A stretch of DNA of 34,881 nt from DATDDB01 sp035260545 (GTDB taxonomy: Bacteria; Pseudomonadota; Gammaproteobacteria; Burkholderiales; Gallionellaceae), in assembly GCA_035260545.1 (NCBI GenBank), contig DATFUZ010000046.1, forward strand, positions 1 to 34,881. The letters run 5' to 3'. Shown here piece after piece: positions 1-7,758 of the stretch (position 1 is its first letter; every line of letters starts with the position of its first letter). Below the pieces are notes generated by a model. The model was given only the letters and a program-made list of their open reading frames with translations. It made no database searches and was not told the origin of the DNA. Both the position numbers and the translations under genes were made by a program.

Positions 1-1
1 C

Positions 2-457
<456 letters not shown>

Positions 458-489
458 TTTCATTCAGGAAATTCGGGAAGACACGAGAT

Positions 490-1017
490 ATGACCATCAA
501 ATCCAGAATTCGCACCATACCCCACTACCCCAAGCCGGGCATCATGTTCCGCGACATCACCACCCTGCTCAAGGATCCGGTCGGCCTGCGCATCACCGTG
601 GAGGAGCTGGTGCGCCGCTATGAAAATGTGAAGATAGACAAGGTCGCAGGGATCGAGTCGCGCGGCTTCATCCTCGGCGCGCCGCTCGCCTACGCGCTCG
701 GCAAGGGCTTCGTGCCCATACGCAAGCAAGGCAAGCTTCCCGCAGAGACCATAGGCCACGACTACGAACTCGAGTACGGGACGGATCGAATTGAAATTCA
801 CACGGATGCGATCGCTCCGGGCGAAAGAGTGCTGCTGGTTGATGACCTCATCGCAACCGGGGGAACCGCCGAGGCCGCCTGCAAACTCATCGAGAAGATC
901 GGCGGAAAAATCGTGGAATGCGCCTTCGTCATCGACCTGCCGGACATCGGCGGACGGGCGCGCCTGGAGAAGAACGCGCACAAGGTGTTCGCCCTGTGCG
1001 AATTCGAGGGTGACTGA
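490..1017 (+). CDS. apt: Adenine phosphoribosyltransferase
   Basis: A 175-aa cytosolic type I phosphoribosyltransferase that converts adenine plus PRPP to AMP and pyrophosphate. The N-terminal block YPKPGIMFRDITTLLKDP, the IESRGFILGAPLAYALG segment and the PRPP-binding loop VLLVDDLIATGGTA (about residues 115-128) are diagnostic, and the length is normal for the family. The ATG at 490 was chosen because GGGAAG lies 9 bases upstream and the protein then begins at the normal family position; the frame stays open further upstream but overlaps the preceding gene. Its stop lies one base before the mtnA start, so the two are surely co-transcribed. In context it recycles adenine released from methylthioadenosine by the gene upstream. 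Confidence 0.95.
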   Translation: MTIKSRIRTIPHYPKPGIMFRDITTLLKDPVGLRITVEELVRRYENVKIDKVAGIESRGFILGAPLAYALGKGFVPIRKQGKLPAETIGHDYELEYGTDRIEIHTDAIAPGERVLLVDDLIATGGTAEAACKLIEKIGGKIVECAFVIDLPDIGGRARLEKNAHKVFALCEFEGD

Positions 1018-1018
1018 G

Positions 1019-2056
1019 ATGAAGGTCGAAACCCTGCGCTGGGCCGGCGCCAGCCTGGAGATGATAGACCAGCGCGTGCTGCCGGCCGTCTTCCAGTATC
1101 TCGCCTATGATTCGGCGGCGTCCGTTGCCGAGGGCATACGCAGCATGGTGGTGCGCGGCGCGCCCGCGATCGGCGTTGCCGCGGCCTATGGCGTGGCGCT
1201 GGAGGCGCTGCGCTTGCAGGCAAGGCCGGCGGCGGAATTTCAGACCGGCATGGAGGCGGGATTTGCGGTGCTGGCGGCCAGCCGGCCCACCGCGGTGAAC
1301 CTTTTCTGGGCGCTCAAGCGCATGCGCACGGTGCTGGAAGCGGTACGGGACCAGCCGGCCCCAGCCATCGCCCAGCGCCTGCTGGCTGAGGCCCACGAGA
1401 TCCTCGTCGAGGACATCCGCGTCAACAAGGCCATGGGCGCTCACGGCGCGGCCCTGCTGGCCGACGGCGCGCGTGTGCTCACGCACTGCAATGCCGGCGC
1501 GCTCGCCACGGCAGGCTGGGGCACCGCACTGGGCGTTTTCCGCTCAGCGGTCGAGGCCGGAAAGAAGGTCTCGGTGATCGCTGACGAGACCCGTCCCTTC
1601 CTGCAGGGGGCGCGGCTCACCGCATGGGAGATGGTGCAGGAGGGCATTCCGGTAACCCTCATCACCGATAACATGGCGGGCTTCATGATGGCGCGGGGCG
1701 AAGTGGACGCAGTGGTGGTCGGCACCGACCGTGTTGCGGCCAACGGCGACGTGGCCAACAAGATAGGCACCTATATGGTGGCCGTACTCGCCAGGCGCCA
1801 TAACATTCCGTTTTATGTTGCCTGTCCTCTTTCCACCATCGATCTCGGAATTCCGACCGGCGCCGACATTCCTATCGAGGAGCGCCCGGCGGATGAGGTG
1901 AGGGGATTCCGCGACTGCCGCTGGGCGGCGGACGGCGTGAACATACGCAATCCTGCGTTCGACGTGACGCCGGCGGAGCTGGTAACGGGGCTGATCACCG
2001 AGAAAGGCGTGGTGCGGCCGGATGAGGCCGCGATCCGCGCGCTGTTTGGGGAATAG
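1019..2056 (+). CDS. mtnA: S-methyl-5-thioribose-1-phosphate isomerase
   Basis: A 345-aa isomerase of the eIF2B-alpha-like fold that converts methylthioribose-1-phosphate to methylthioribulose-1-phosphate, the first sugar step of the methionine salvage pathway. The N-terminal SMVVRGAPAIGVAAAYG motif, the catalytic cysteine in LTHCNAGALATAGWGTALGV (Cys157) and the catalytic aspartate in VVGTDRVAANGDVANKIGTY (Asp237) are all present. The start at 1019 follows GAGGGTGA, which lies inside the 3' end of apt, and leaves one base between the genes, so translation is probably coupled. No mtnB, mtnC or mtnD follows; the strand changes after the stop, so the later steps must be encoded elsewhere. Confidence 0.95.
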   Translation: MKVETLRWAGASLEMIDQRVLPAVFQYLAYDSAASVAEGIRSMVVRGAPAIGVAAAYGVALEALRLQARPAAEFQTGMEAGFAVLAASRPTAVNLFWALKRMRTVLEAVRDQPAPAIAQRLLAEAHEILVEDIRVNKAMGAHGAALLADGARVLTHCNAGALATAGWGTALGVFRSAVEAGKKVSVIADETRPFLQGARLTAWEMVQEGIPVTLITDNMAGFMMARGEVDAVVVGTDRVAANGDVANKIGTYMVAVLARRHNIPFYVACPLSTIDLGIPTGADIPIEERPADEVRGFRDCRWAADGVNIRNPAFDVTPAELVTGLITEKGVVRPDEAAIRALFGE

Positions 2057-2107
2057 GCGCGGCAAATCGCGACCGATCGCCGGCGCTGACCCCGCGCGCG
2101 ATGGAGA

Positions 2108-2126
2108 AGCCGGGTGCGCCCCGGCT
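2108..2126. terminator. Hairpin between convergent mtnA and DUF4124 gene
   Basis: A perfect 7-bp stem (AGCCGGG / CCCGGCT) with a 5-base loop in the short gap between two convergent genes. Neither strand has a clear T-run after it, so it is at best a weak or Rho-assisted terminator. Confidence 0.35.
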
Positions 2127-2157
2127 AAACCGATGCCTGCACCCCCAAGCTGGCCGG

Positions 2158-2730
2158 TTATTGCTGGGGCGGATTGGCTGTCAATTCGTGGTAACGCTTC
2201 TTGTCGGCTGCGTAGCGGGCCTTGACTTTGTCCGCGTCGGCTTCGGCGTCGGCCAACTGCGCCTTGAGCGCGTCAACGCGCCGCGTTGCCTGGGCAACAT
2301 CTCGCGCCGGCGCTTTTTCCTTTTTGTACCCGTTCAGGTCGTCCTGGGCAGATTTCAACTGCATCTGGATACCGCTGATGCGCGCATTGATCAGCTGCAG
2401 GCTGCGATCGCGCTGATCATCTATCTCGCCCTCGTTGGCGTAGGTCGCCAGCAGCATGTTATCGTAGCGCTCCTGCTGGATCTGCTCAGGCGTCTTCTGC
2501 GCGGGGGCGGCGGGTTTGCCGGGGGCGGCGGGGGCCTTGGGCTTCTGACGGACCTCCATGCCTTCCTTATTGATCTGCACCTTCTTCTGATCCGCATATT
2601 CCGGCGGAATGGTCTGGCCGTAATGAGTTTCGCCATTCTGGTCCACCCACTTGTAGAGCTTGGCCTCCGCTGGCATGCTGGACAATGCCAGGGGCAGCGC
2701 AAACACTAAGAGCATTCTTGACTTAAACAT
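2158..2730 (-). CDS. DUF4124 domain periplasmic protein
   Basis: A 190-aa exported protein of unknown function. An N-terminal signal peptide (MFKSRMLLVFALPLALSSMP, cleaved after AEA) is followed directly by the DUF4124 core LYKWVDQNGETHYGQTIPPE, a short beta-rich domain common in proteobacterial envelope proteins. A proline/alanine-rich linker comes next (about residues 65-85), then a long charged helix likely to form a coiled coil (about 85-180). The start at 2730 has GGAG six bases upstream; the ATG at 2742 lacks such a site. The ATG overlaps the last codons of pyrE, so it is translationally coupled to pyrE. No specific role can be given. Confidence 0.8.
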   Translation of the reverse strand: MFKSRMLLVFALPLALSSMPAEAKLYKWVDQNGETHYGQTIPPEYADQKKVQINKEGMEVRQKPKAPAAPGKPAAPAQKTPEQIQQERYDNMLLATYANEGEIDDQRDRSLQLINARISGIQMQLKSAQDDLNGYKKEKAPARDVAQATRRVDALKAQLADAEADADKVKARYAADKKRYHELTANPPQQ

Positions 2731-3421
2731 GCTGGACTCCATATTGGTCTCGATAAGACTGGACTGAGTGCAGATTTTGCACCATATCGGGATGGCCCTG
2801 CAAATACGCCAGCAGGTCGTTCAGGCCGGCGATGGCGATGACGTCGATGCCAAAATCGCGCTGCACCTCCTGCACCGCGGACAGTTCGGCCATGCCTTTG
2901 TCGGTCTGCCCGCGTTCTTGGCGGTCCAGCGCGATGGCCACGCCGCAGGGTGTGGCGCCGCCGGCGCGAATGATCCGCACCGATTCGCGCACCGATGTGC
3001 CGGCGGAGATGACATCGTCGATAATCAGCACCCGGCCCTGCAGGGCGGCACCCACGGTCATCCCGCCTTCGCCGTGGTCCTTCGCCTCCTTGCGGTTGAA
3101 GCAGTAGGGCACGTTGCGTCCCTGTTCCGCGAGCGCAATAGCGGTTCCCGCTGCCAGCGGAATCCCCTTGTAGGCCGGGCCGAACAGCATGTCGAATTCG
3201 ACGCCCGAAGCCAGAATGGCCTGCGCGTAGAACTGGCACAGTTCGCGCAGCGCAGCGCCGTCCTGGAACAGCCCGGAGTTGAAGAAATACGGTGACAACC
3301 GCCCCGCCTTGGTTTTGAACTCGCCGAAGCGCAGCACCCCGTGGCCGATGGCAAAACGAATGAAATCCTGATGAAATTGAGGCACGGTTCGGGACGCGGT
3401 AATGAAGTAAAGATTCGCCAT
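2723..3421 (-). CDS. pyrE: Orotate phosphoribosyltransferase
   Basis: Up to 232 aa; it converts orotate plus PRPP to OMP in de novo pyrimidine synthesis. Motifs are FIRFAIGHGVLRFGEFKTKA, RLSPYFFNSGLF, FGPAYKGIPLAA, the flexible-loop segment NRKEAKDHGEGG and the PRPP site VLIIDDVISAGTS. The start is doubtful. The ATG at 3421 lies inside a TATAAT box on the same strand and has no ribosome site. Relatives begin close to the FHQDFIRF motif, which would fit the in-frame GTG at 3385 (220 aa, nearer the usual 213). The 3' end overlaps the DUF4124 gene. The divergent neighbour is xthA. Confidence 0.93.
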   Translation of the reverse strand: MANLYFITASRTVPQFHQDFIRFAIGHGVLRFGEFKTKAGRLSPYFFNSGLFQDGAALRELCQFYAQAILASGVEFDMLFGPAYKGIPLAAGTAIALAEQGRNVPYCFNRKEAKDHGEGGMTVGAALQGRVLIIDDVISAGTSVRESVRIIRAGGATPCGVAIALDRQERGQTDKGMAELSAVQEVQRDFGIDVIAIAGLNDLLAYLQGHPDMVQNLHSVQSYRDQYGVQHV

Positions 3422-3429
3422 TATAATGG
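3418..3429. promoter_or_regulatory. Shared palindromic -10 region of pyrE and xthA
   Basis: CCATTATAATGG is a perfect 12-bp palindrome that contains TATAAT on both strands (3422-3427 forward; 3425-3420 reverse). Forward initiation would fall near 3434, upstream of the xthA ribosome site; reverse initiation would fall near 3413, inside the annotated pyrE start region. No good -35 hexamer is seen on either side, so promoter strength is uncertain. Confidence 0.5.
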
Positions 3430-3454
3430 CAGTTTTTCACGCAGGAAAACACTC

Positions 3455-4222
3455 ATGCGCGTCATCAGTCTCAACCTGAACGGAATCCGCTCCGCGGCGA
3501 CGAAAGGATTCTTTCCCTGGATGCGGGAACAGCATGCCGACATCGTGTGCGTTCAGGAGCTCAAGGCGCAGCTTCCCGATCTCACTGCGGAAATGCTGGC
3601 GCCTGACGGCCGCCATGGATACTTCCACTGCGCGGAAAAGAAGGGATACAGCGGCGTCGGCATTTACTCGCTTCGCGAGCCCGATGCCGTCGTCGAGGGC
3701 TTGGGCATGCCGGAATTCGACGCCGAGGGGCGCTATCTGGAAGCGCAATTCGGCAACCTGAGCGTGGTTTCGCTCTACCTGCCCTCCGGTTCCAGCGGCG
3801 AGGAGCGGCAGGCGGTGAAATTCCGCTTCATGGAGGCTTTCATGCCGCACCTGGTCGAGTTGCGCAAGAGCGGGCGCGAGGTCATTCTGTGCGGTGACTG
3901 GAACATCGCGCACAAGGAGATCGATCTCAAGAACTGGCGCGGCAACAAGAAGAATTCCGGCTTTTTGCCGGAAGAGCGCGCCTGGCTGACTGAATTGTTT
4001 GACGGAACGGGCTTTGTCGACGTCTTCCGCCAACTGCATCCGGAGCTCGAAGCCTACACCTGGTGGTCGAACCGCGGGCAGGCTTGGGCGAAGAACGTGG
4101 GGTGGCGCATCGACTACCAGATCGCCACGCCGGGCATTGCGGCGGCGGCGCAAGCGGCCAGCATTTACAAGGATCAGCGCTTCAGCGACCACGCGCCGCT
4201 GACCGTGGATTACGCGCTGTAA
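3455..4222 (+). CDS. xthA: Exodeoxyribonuclease III / AP endonuclease
   Basis: A 255-aa enzyme of the exonuclease-endonuclease-phosphatase fold that incises abasic sites and trims 3' ends in base-excision repair. All key motifs are present: LNLNGIRSA with the metal-side Asn7, IVCVQELKAQ with metal ligand Glu35, GDWNIAHKEIDLKNW with catalytic Asp/Asn, the WWSNRGQAWAKNVGWRIDYQ segment typical of the bacterial ExoIII branch, and the terminal SDHAPLTVDY with the catalytic Asp-His pair. The start is supported by AGGA about 9 bases upstream and by the divergent promoter just before it. Cytosolic and complete; the length is normal. Confidence 0.95.
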   Translation: MRVISLNLNGIRSAATKGFFPWMREQHADIVCVQELKAQLPDLTAEMLAPDGRHGYFHCAEKKGYSGVGIYSLREPDAVVEGLGMPEFDAEGRYLEAQFGNLSVVSLYLPSGSSGEERQAVKFRFMEAFMPHLVELRKSGREVILCGDWNIAHKEIDLKNWRGNKKNSGFLPEERAWLTELFDGTGFVDVFRQLHPELEAYTWWSNRGQAWAKNVGWRIDYQIATPGIAAAAQAASIYKDQRFSDHAPLTVDYAL

Positions 4223-4244
4223 TCTGAACGCCGGCCGCCCCGCG

Positions 4245-4676
4245 CTAGCCGCCCCTGGTGTGCGCCGGGCCGGGTTTCAGCTTGGGGCAGACCTTCCGGG
4301 CCAGCAGCATGATCCCGGTGCCCAGTTGGGCCTGGTCCATCCGCGCGGGGTCGGGGTTGGCATGAAACGAACCGACCTGCTTGTTATTGTAAAAGACAGT
4401 CAATTCCAGCACTTGGTACTTCTGCGTGCTGCAGACCAGATAGTATTGATTGATCGAGCTGTCGAACGGACTTCCCTGGCTGATGGTCTGCGCTGGCTGA
4501 ATCCGGTTATAGACAAGTTTGACGCGGGCCATGACGGCATCGTCACCAATCACCTGCAGACTGCCTTCGTCCACAAAGACATGGGCCTCAGGGATGGCGC
4601 CCAGCGCCAGCCAGTCTGCAGCCGAGGCAACGGCGGGCAGCAGCAGGGCGAGGAGCAGCAACAGGGTCTTGTTCAT
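4245..4676 (-). CDS. Surface-adhesin-E-like secreted protein
   Basis: A 143-aa exported protein. MNKTLLLLLALLLPAVASAA is a clear signal peptide, and the start at 4676 places it at the very N terminus; an upstream in-frame ATG (4790) would bury it. The mature part (DWLALGAIPEAHVFVDEGSL...) has the pattern of small proteobacterial proteins annotated as surface-adhesin E family: an opening W, an xxVFVDxxSL strand, then a central Cys in YYLVCSTQKYQVLELT that could pair with the C-terminal KVCPKL. Function is unknown; the adhesin name comes from a Haemophilus relative and need not apply here. No clear ribosome site is seen. It converges with xthA, 22 bp away. Confidence 0.65.
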   Translation of the reverse strand: MNKTLLLLLALLLPAVASAADWLALGAIPEAHVFVDEGSLQVIGDDAVMARVKLVYNRIQPAQTISQGSPFDSSINQYYLVCSTQKYQVLELTVFYNNKQVGSFHANPDPARMDQAQLGTGIMLLARKVCPKLKPGPAHTRGG

Positions 4677-4821
4677 GGCCGGCGTTAATGGATCTTCGTG
4701 GGAGAACCCGGATTGTGCCCTTGAATGCGCCGCCATGGCAACGGGCAATCTCGCTGCTGTATCTTCCAGGTCGGTGGCCGGCGGGCGCATGTCCGGGTTG
4801 GTCGCGCCGCGGTGCCTTTCC

Positions 4822-4850
4822 TTGCCACGAGATTGCTGCTAGATTAACAA
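4822..4850 (+). promoter_or_regulatory. Candidate promoter of the soluble cyclase gene
   Basis: TTGCCA (4822-4827), a 17-base spacer and TAACAA (4845-4850) lie about 57 bases before the cyclase ATG. This fits a sigma-70 promoter by eye only. Confidence 0.4.
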
Positions 4851-4906
4851 CTTAAGGCAATCTTCCCGCCGCCAGGCGCACCTCCAACACCGGGAGAAGG
4901 AACACA

Positions 4907-5908
4907 ATGCTCACCGCCCTGATCGACAAATTCAAGAATGCAAACGGGCGTTCCGAATTCGTGATTGCCGTCGTATGCGATATTCGCGGATTTTCCAGTT
5001 TCTGCAGGAAGCACGAGGCGCCGGATATCGCCATGTTTACAAAGCGCTTCTTCGTCAAGCTGCTGGAAGAATATTTCGTGGAAACGGATTTCGCGAAGCC
5101 CACGGGTGACGGCCTCCTGCTCCTGTTCCGCTATTCGGAGGACAATCTCCACCAGGTGGCGGAATCCGTGCTGAAGAGCTGCCTTGACGTGGTGCGCGAT
5201 TTCCCCACCATGATGAATAACGACGCCATGATCAATTACGCCGTGCCGGACGCCGTGGGCTTCGGCATCGCGCGCGGCACCGCATTTTGCCTTTACTCCG
5301 ACGGCGGTGTCGTCGACTACTCCGGGCAAACGCTCAACCTGGCATCGCGCCTCAACGAATTTGCGCGTCCGCACGGAGTGGTAATCGACGGAAGTTTCAT
5401 GGACTCGGTCATTCCCGCCGAGTTGCGCGGTTCGTTTTATACGGACACCGTGTACGTGCGCGGCATTGCCGAGGAATTTCCCCGCGAAGTGTTTTGTTCC
5501 AGCGATGTGGGCATTCCGCCCGAGGCCAAGACCTCCTGGAAAAAATCCACCTTCCGTTCGGTCGATCACGCGGTCTCGGTTGCCTTTGTAAGAAAAATGC
5601 CGGAATACGTCACGATCAAGCTGCCCGAAGAGCCTTCTGTTAGCGTTCCATGCTCCGCCCGGGTGCAATGGGTGCACTCGACCGCCAGTTGGCTGCACCC
5701 CAACGCACCCGAATACACCCAGTGGCGCGAACTTATCTATATCAACGTAGAGCACACGGCAGACGGCTATTTCGTCCGCCTGCGGACCGAGGAGATCATC
5801 CAGATCGTAGAGGAAGAAAGGCTGTCGGTGCGGGCGCAACTCGCCGTCCGCATCCAGTACGTTCCGGTGGCGGTCGGCAATCCGGCATTTAGCAGCTCCG
5901 GCTGGTAG
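4907..5908 (+). CDS. Class III adenylate cyclase domain protein (soluble)
   Basis: A 333-aa protein with a class III cyclase catalytic domain in residues about 18-205 and a C-terminal region (about 205-333) that I do not recognise. Metal-binding aspartates are visible in VCDIRGFSSF (Asp25) and KPTGDGLLLLF (Asp68). The adenine-specifying pair Lys64/Asp137 and the transition-state pair Asn144/Arg148 (DYSGQTLNLASR) are also present, so it should be an active adenylyl cyclase with the Lys-Asp specificity pair of mammalian-type enzymes. No signal peptide or membrane segment is seen. The start at 4907 follows GGAGAAGG by 6 bases. A possible regulatory role of the C-terminal region is unknown. It is monocistronic and is the last chromosomal gene before the integrated element. 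Confidence 0.85.
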   Translation: MLTALIDKFKNANGRSEFVIAVVCDIRGFSSFCRKHEAPDIAMFTKRFFVKLLEEYFVETDFAKPTGDGLLLLFRYSEDNLHQVAESVLKSCLDVVRDFPTMMNNDAMINYAVPDAVGFGIARGTAFCLYSDGGVVDYSGQTLNLASRLNEFARPHGVVIDGSFMDSVIPAELRGSFYTDTVYVRGIAEEFPREVFCSSDVGIPPEAKTSWKKSTFRSVDHAVSVAFVRKMPEYVTIKLPEEPSVSVPCSARVQWVHSTASWLHPNAPEYTQWRELIYINVEHTADGYFVRLRTEEIIQIVEEERLSVRAQLAVRIQYVPVAVGNPAFSSSGW

Positions 5909-6344
5909 CGCAACTCTCGCTCTTCCGGCCGGCCCGGGCAGCAGAAATGGCCCATCCGTTAGGAGGATGACTGATTGGGGCGATTTTAACGGGCCGCATG
6001 TGCAGGATGGCTTCCGCGCCGCCGGAAATCTTGGTCTGCGTCTGGTATGTGCCGGCGCTCTTGGAAAACCGGCTGCCTGGCGCCGCAGAGTGACAGCACG
6101 GAATTCGGAAACGCATGCAAATTCAGAAACACGCTATCCAGCGGTTTTCCGGATAGGGGCCACCACTTTCCGGCGGGTTGCGGTGGCGCTTCAATCCCGG
6201 CGTCTGCTGGCGCGGTGGAAGCGACAAAGCAGTCTCCCTCGACATTCATCGTCAGCGTGGCGCTATGACTGAGGCCACAGTCCACCCAGCCAGGCACGGC
6301 GCCCGCCCGCGTGGCACTTGCTCGTGCTTCGCCAGATGCATGAA
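5909..6344. other. Chromosomal intergenic stretch, no supported gene
   Basis: About 435 bp between the cyclase gene and the putative ancestral ssrA terminator. Open frames exist on both strands, but none has a ribosome site, a recognisable motif or a plausible start. It may hold decayed coding DNA; nothing specific is seen. Confidence 0.4.
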
Positions 6345-6370
6345 TAAAAAACGCCGTCTCTTGGACGGCG
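6345..6370 (-). terminator. Orphan intrinsic terminator, probably the ancestral ssrA terminator
   Basis: Read on the minus strand: CGCCGTC, loop CAAGA, GACGGCG, then TTTTTTATTC, a perfect 7-bp stem with a T-run. No minus-strand gene runs into it. It lies about 24 bp beyond a remnant of the ssrA acceptor end (6394-6406), where the original terminator of ssrA would be if the element had been inserted between the two. Confidence 0.7.
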
Positions 6371-6393
6371 CTGGACCCCGTTGGGGGTATTAT

Positions 6394-6421
6394 TGGTGGG
6401 GCGGGGTCTACCGAAATTGAA
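6394..6421 (+). repeat. Candidate left attachment site (ssrA 3'-end remnant)
   Basis: TGGTGGGGCGGGG (6394-6406) matches the terminal TGGTGGAGGCGGGG of the ssrA gene at 19212-19225 with one base deleted. AATTGAA (6415-6421) matches the T-loop bases 19228-19234, after an extra stretch of a few bases. The orientation is the same as at ssrA, as expected for the distal copy made by integration into a tmRNA 3' end. The match is degenerate, so the exact crossover is uncertain. Confidence 0.5.
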
Positions 6422-6460
6422 GCTGCAAGCCGCGTCAATATAGGGTATTGCGACGTTCGC

Positions 6461-6490
6461 GCCCCAATGTTGCCCCCAAAGTTGCCCCCA
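6461..6490 (+). repeat. Left arm-type integrase repeat
   Basis: Contains two tandem GTTGCCCCC units preceded by GCCCCAAT. It matches 19080-19107 near the other end of the element in the same orientation, with only a few differences and a 2-base indel. The position inside both ends fits integrase arm-binding sites; this is inferred, not shown. Confidence 0.5.
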
Positions 6491-6765
6491 ATCACGCCGG
6501 GTAAGTGCAGACGTCTAGACCGCTGGCACGTGATCCGTGCCTCCCTGTCTCGACTCTCTTGGCAGAGTTGACCGGGTTGACCTACTTTTGAAACTCATAA
6601 CCTAGCGGTTTCCCGCGCCGTTTCGTACCCGGACGCGATTTTCCCCAAAAGGACCCGTTGCATCTAGTTGACTAAGTCAACTTTTTTCGCGCGAATTGAA
6701 TTTCTCTGCCCGCAAATAACACACGCGCGCCGGAACATTCGCGGCCTCCCCCTTGCTAAGAACAG

Positions 6766-6855
6766 TTGGGGCAAGTTGGGGCACTTGGGGCACCGCGTAT
6801 TTACAGGGTTTGCGCCGCCCCAACTTTTCGTAATGGAGTTGGGGCAGTTGGGGCA
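6766..6855 (+). repeat. 90-bp iteron-bearing inverted repeat, left copy
   Basis: Pairs with 17701-17790 in inverted orientation; the lengths are identical and I count two mismatches. It contains the octamer TTGGGGCA at 6766, 6776 and 6785 (spacing 10 and 9 bp) and again at 6839 and 6848, plus one inverted TTGGGGCG between them. Helical-turn spacing suggests cooperative protein binding, such as replication iterons. Confidence 0.85.
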
Positions 6856-6985
6856 CGACATCCTACTACGTGCGATGCCGTGCGCGACGCTTGTATTAAG
6901 CCGACGGGCAACAGCGCCGATTTGCATAGCTTGAGGGCGGATATGGGCACTGTGGCTATAACCCACCGCGCGATCGCTCCACGCG

Positions 6986-7014
6986 TTGTGTTTTGAAGGG
7001 GGGTGCGCTAAAGT
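6986..7014 (+). promoter_or_regulatory. Possible promoter of the toxin-antitoxin pair
   Basis: TTGTGT (6986-6991), a 17-base spacer and TAAAGT (7009-7014), about 90 bases before the antitoxin ATG. A weak match, proposed from position. Confidence 0.3.
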
Positions 7015-7104
7015 ATGTCGGCCCGGGCGGGTGGATGCCATAAATATCCCGCGGCTACGAATCTTGCCCCTGGCTCGATGATGCGCAACAAACGGAGATT
7101 AAGA

Positions 7105-7758
7105 ATGGGTGACGCCGGGGCCATAATAGCCGCGTTCAGTGAAGAGCAGGCCGCGCGGCTCACTGGGGTTTCAATTTCCCAGCTCCGGTATTGGGATCGC
7201 ACCAATTTCTATCAGCCCATGTTTGCGGCGGATAATAGAAGGGCGCCCTTCAGCAGGGTATATTCATTCCTCGACGTTGCAGCTCTGCGCGTCCTAAATG
7301 TCCTCAGAAATCAATATGACGTACCGCTTCAGCATCTACGTGAGGTCAGCGAAAAGCTTGGACAACTCGGAGACGAACGAAAGTGGACCGGCGTTCGCCT
7401 TTATGCCCTGAGAAAGCGCGTAATCTGGATAGACCCGGATAGCGAGCTGCCGCAGGAAATCGTCAGCCAGCAATACGTTGTTCCTACTATGCTGCTGGCG
7501 ACTGTCATTGAAGATGCCAAGAGGGATATTGAGAAATTAAACGTGCGTGTGCAAGCGAGCCTCGGGAAGATCGAGCGATCTCGGTTCATCAGCCATAATG
7601 CCCCGGTAGTTGCGGGAACGAGAATCACGGTTGCCGCAATCCAAAGATTTCATAAGGCCGGGTATACCACTTCGCAAATTCTCAGCGAGTACCCTGATCT
7701 TGCCGAGGCAGACATCGAAGCAGCGATTGCATATAAGCCAGGTCAAGCCGCTGCATAG
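7105..7758 (+). CDS. MerR-like HTH / DUF433 fusion, probable antitoxin
   Basis: A 217-aa protein. The N terminus (about residues 8-75) looks like a MerR-type winged helix: FSEEQAARLTGVSISQLRYW, then FSRVYSFLDVAALRVL. The C terminus (about 150-210) is a DUF433 domain: PVVAGTRITVAAIQRFHKAG, then ILSEYPDLAEADIEAAIAY. DUF433 proteins are antitoxins that usually stand alone at about 75-80 aa and pair with DUF5615 toxins, as here. The start at 7105 has GGAG 8 bases upstream; the frame is open further upstream but without such a site. The stop codon abuts the ATG of the toxin gene. The fused HTH suggests that the antitoxin itself represses the operon. It is the only cargo pair on the plus strand of the element. 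Confidence 0.8.
   Translation: MGDAGAIIAAFSEEQAARLTGVSISQLRYWDRTNFYQPMFAADNRRAPFSRVYSFLDVAALRVLNVLRNQYDVPLQHLREVSEKLGQLGDERKWTGVRLYALRKRVIWIDPDSELPQEIVSQQYVVPTMLLATVIEDAKRDIEKLNVRVQASLGKIERSRFISHNAPVVAGTRITVAAIQRFHKAGYTTSQILSEYPDLAEADIEAAIAYKPGQAAA

Larger units (their letters stand above)
6496..7104. other. Left control region of the element, no gene
   Basis: About 600 bp without a supported gene. It holds a perfect 15-bp palindrome, GTTGACT-A-AGTCAAC (6667-6681), possibly an operator; the 90-bp inverted repeat (6766-6855); and a possible promoter for the toxin-antitoxin pair. Short open frames across the repeat are products of the repeat itself. Confidence 0.5.

Noticed and set aside
5986..6495. 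169-codon minus-strand frame beside the left element end
   Set aside because: It crosses the terminator and the putative attachment remnant and shows no recognisable domain; at most decayed DNA.
6766..6855. CRISPR array
   Set aside because: The repeated unit is only 8 bp at 9-10-bp spacing with no spacer-sized inserts and no cas genes; iterons fit better.
6668..6934. Small open frame sharing a Gly/Leu-His peptide with one at 17652-17894
   Set aside because: The similarity comes entirely from the 90-bp inverted repeat being read in both places; no ribosome sites and different flanks.
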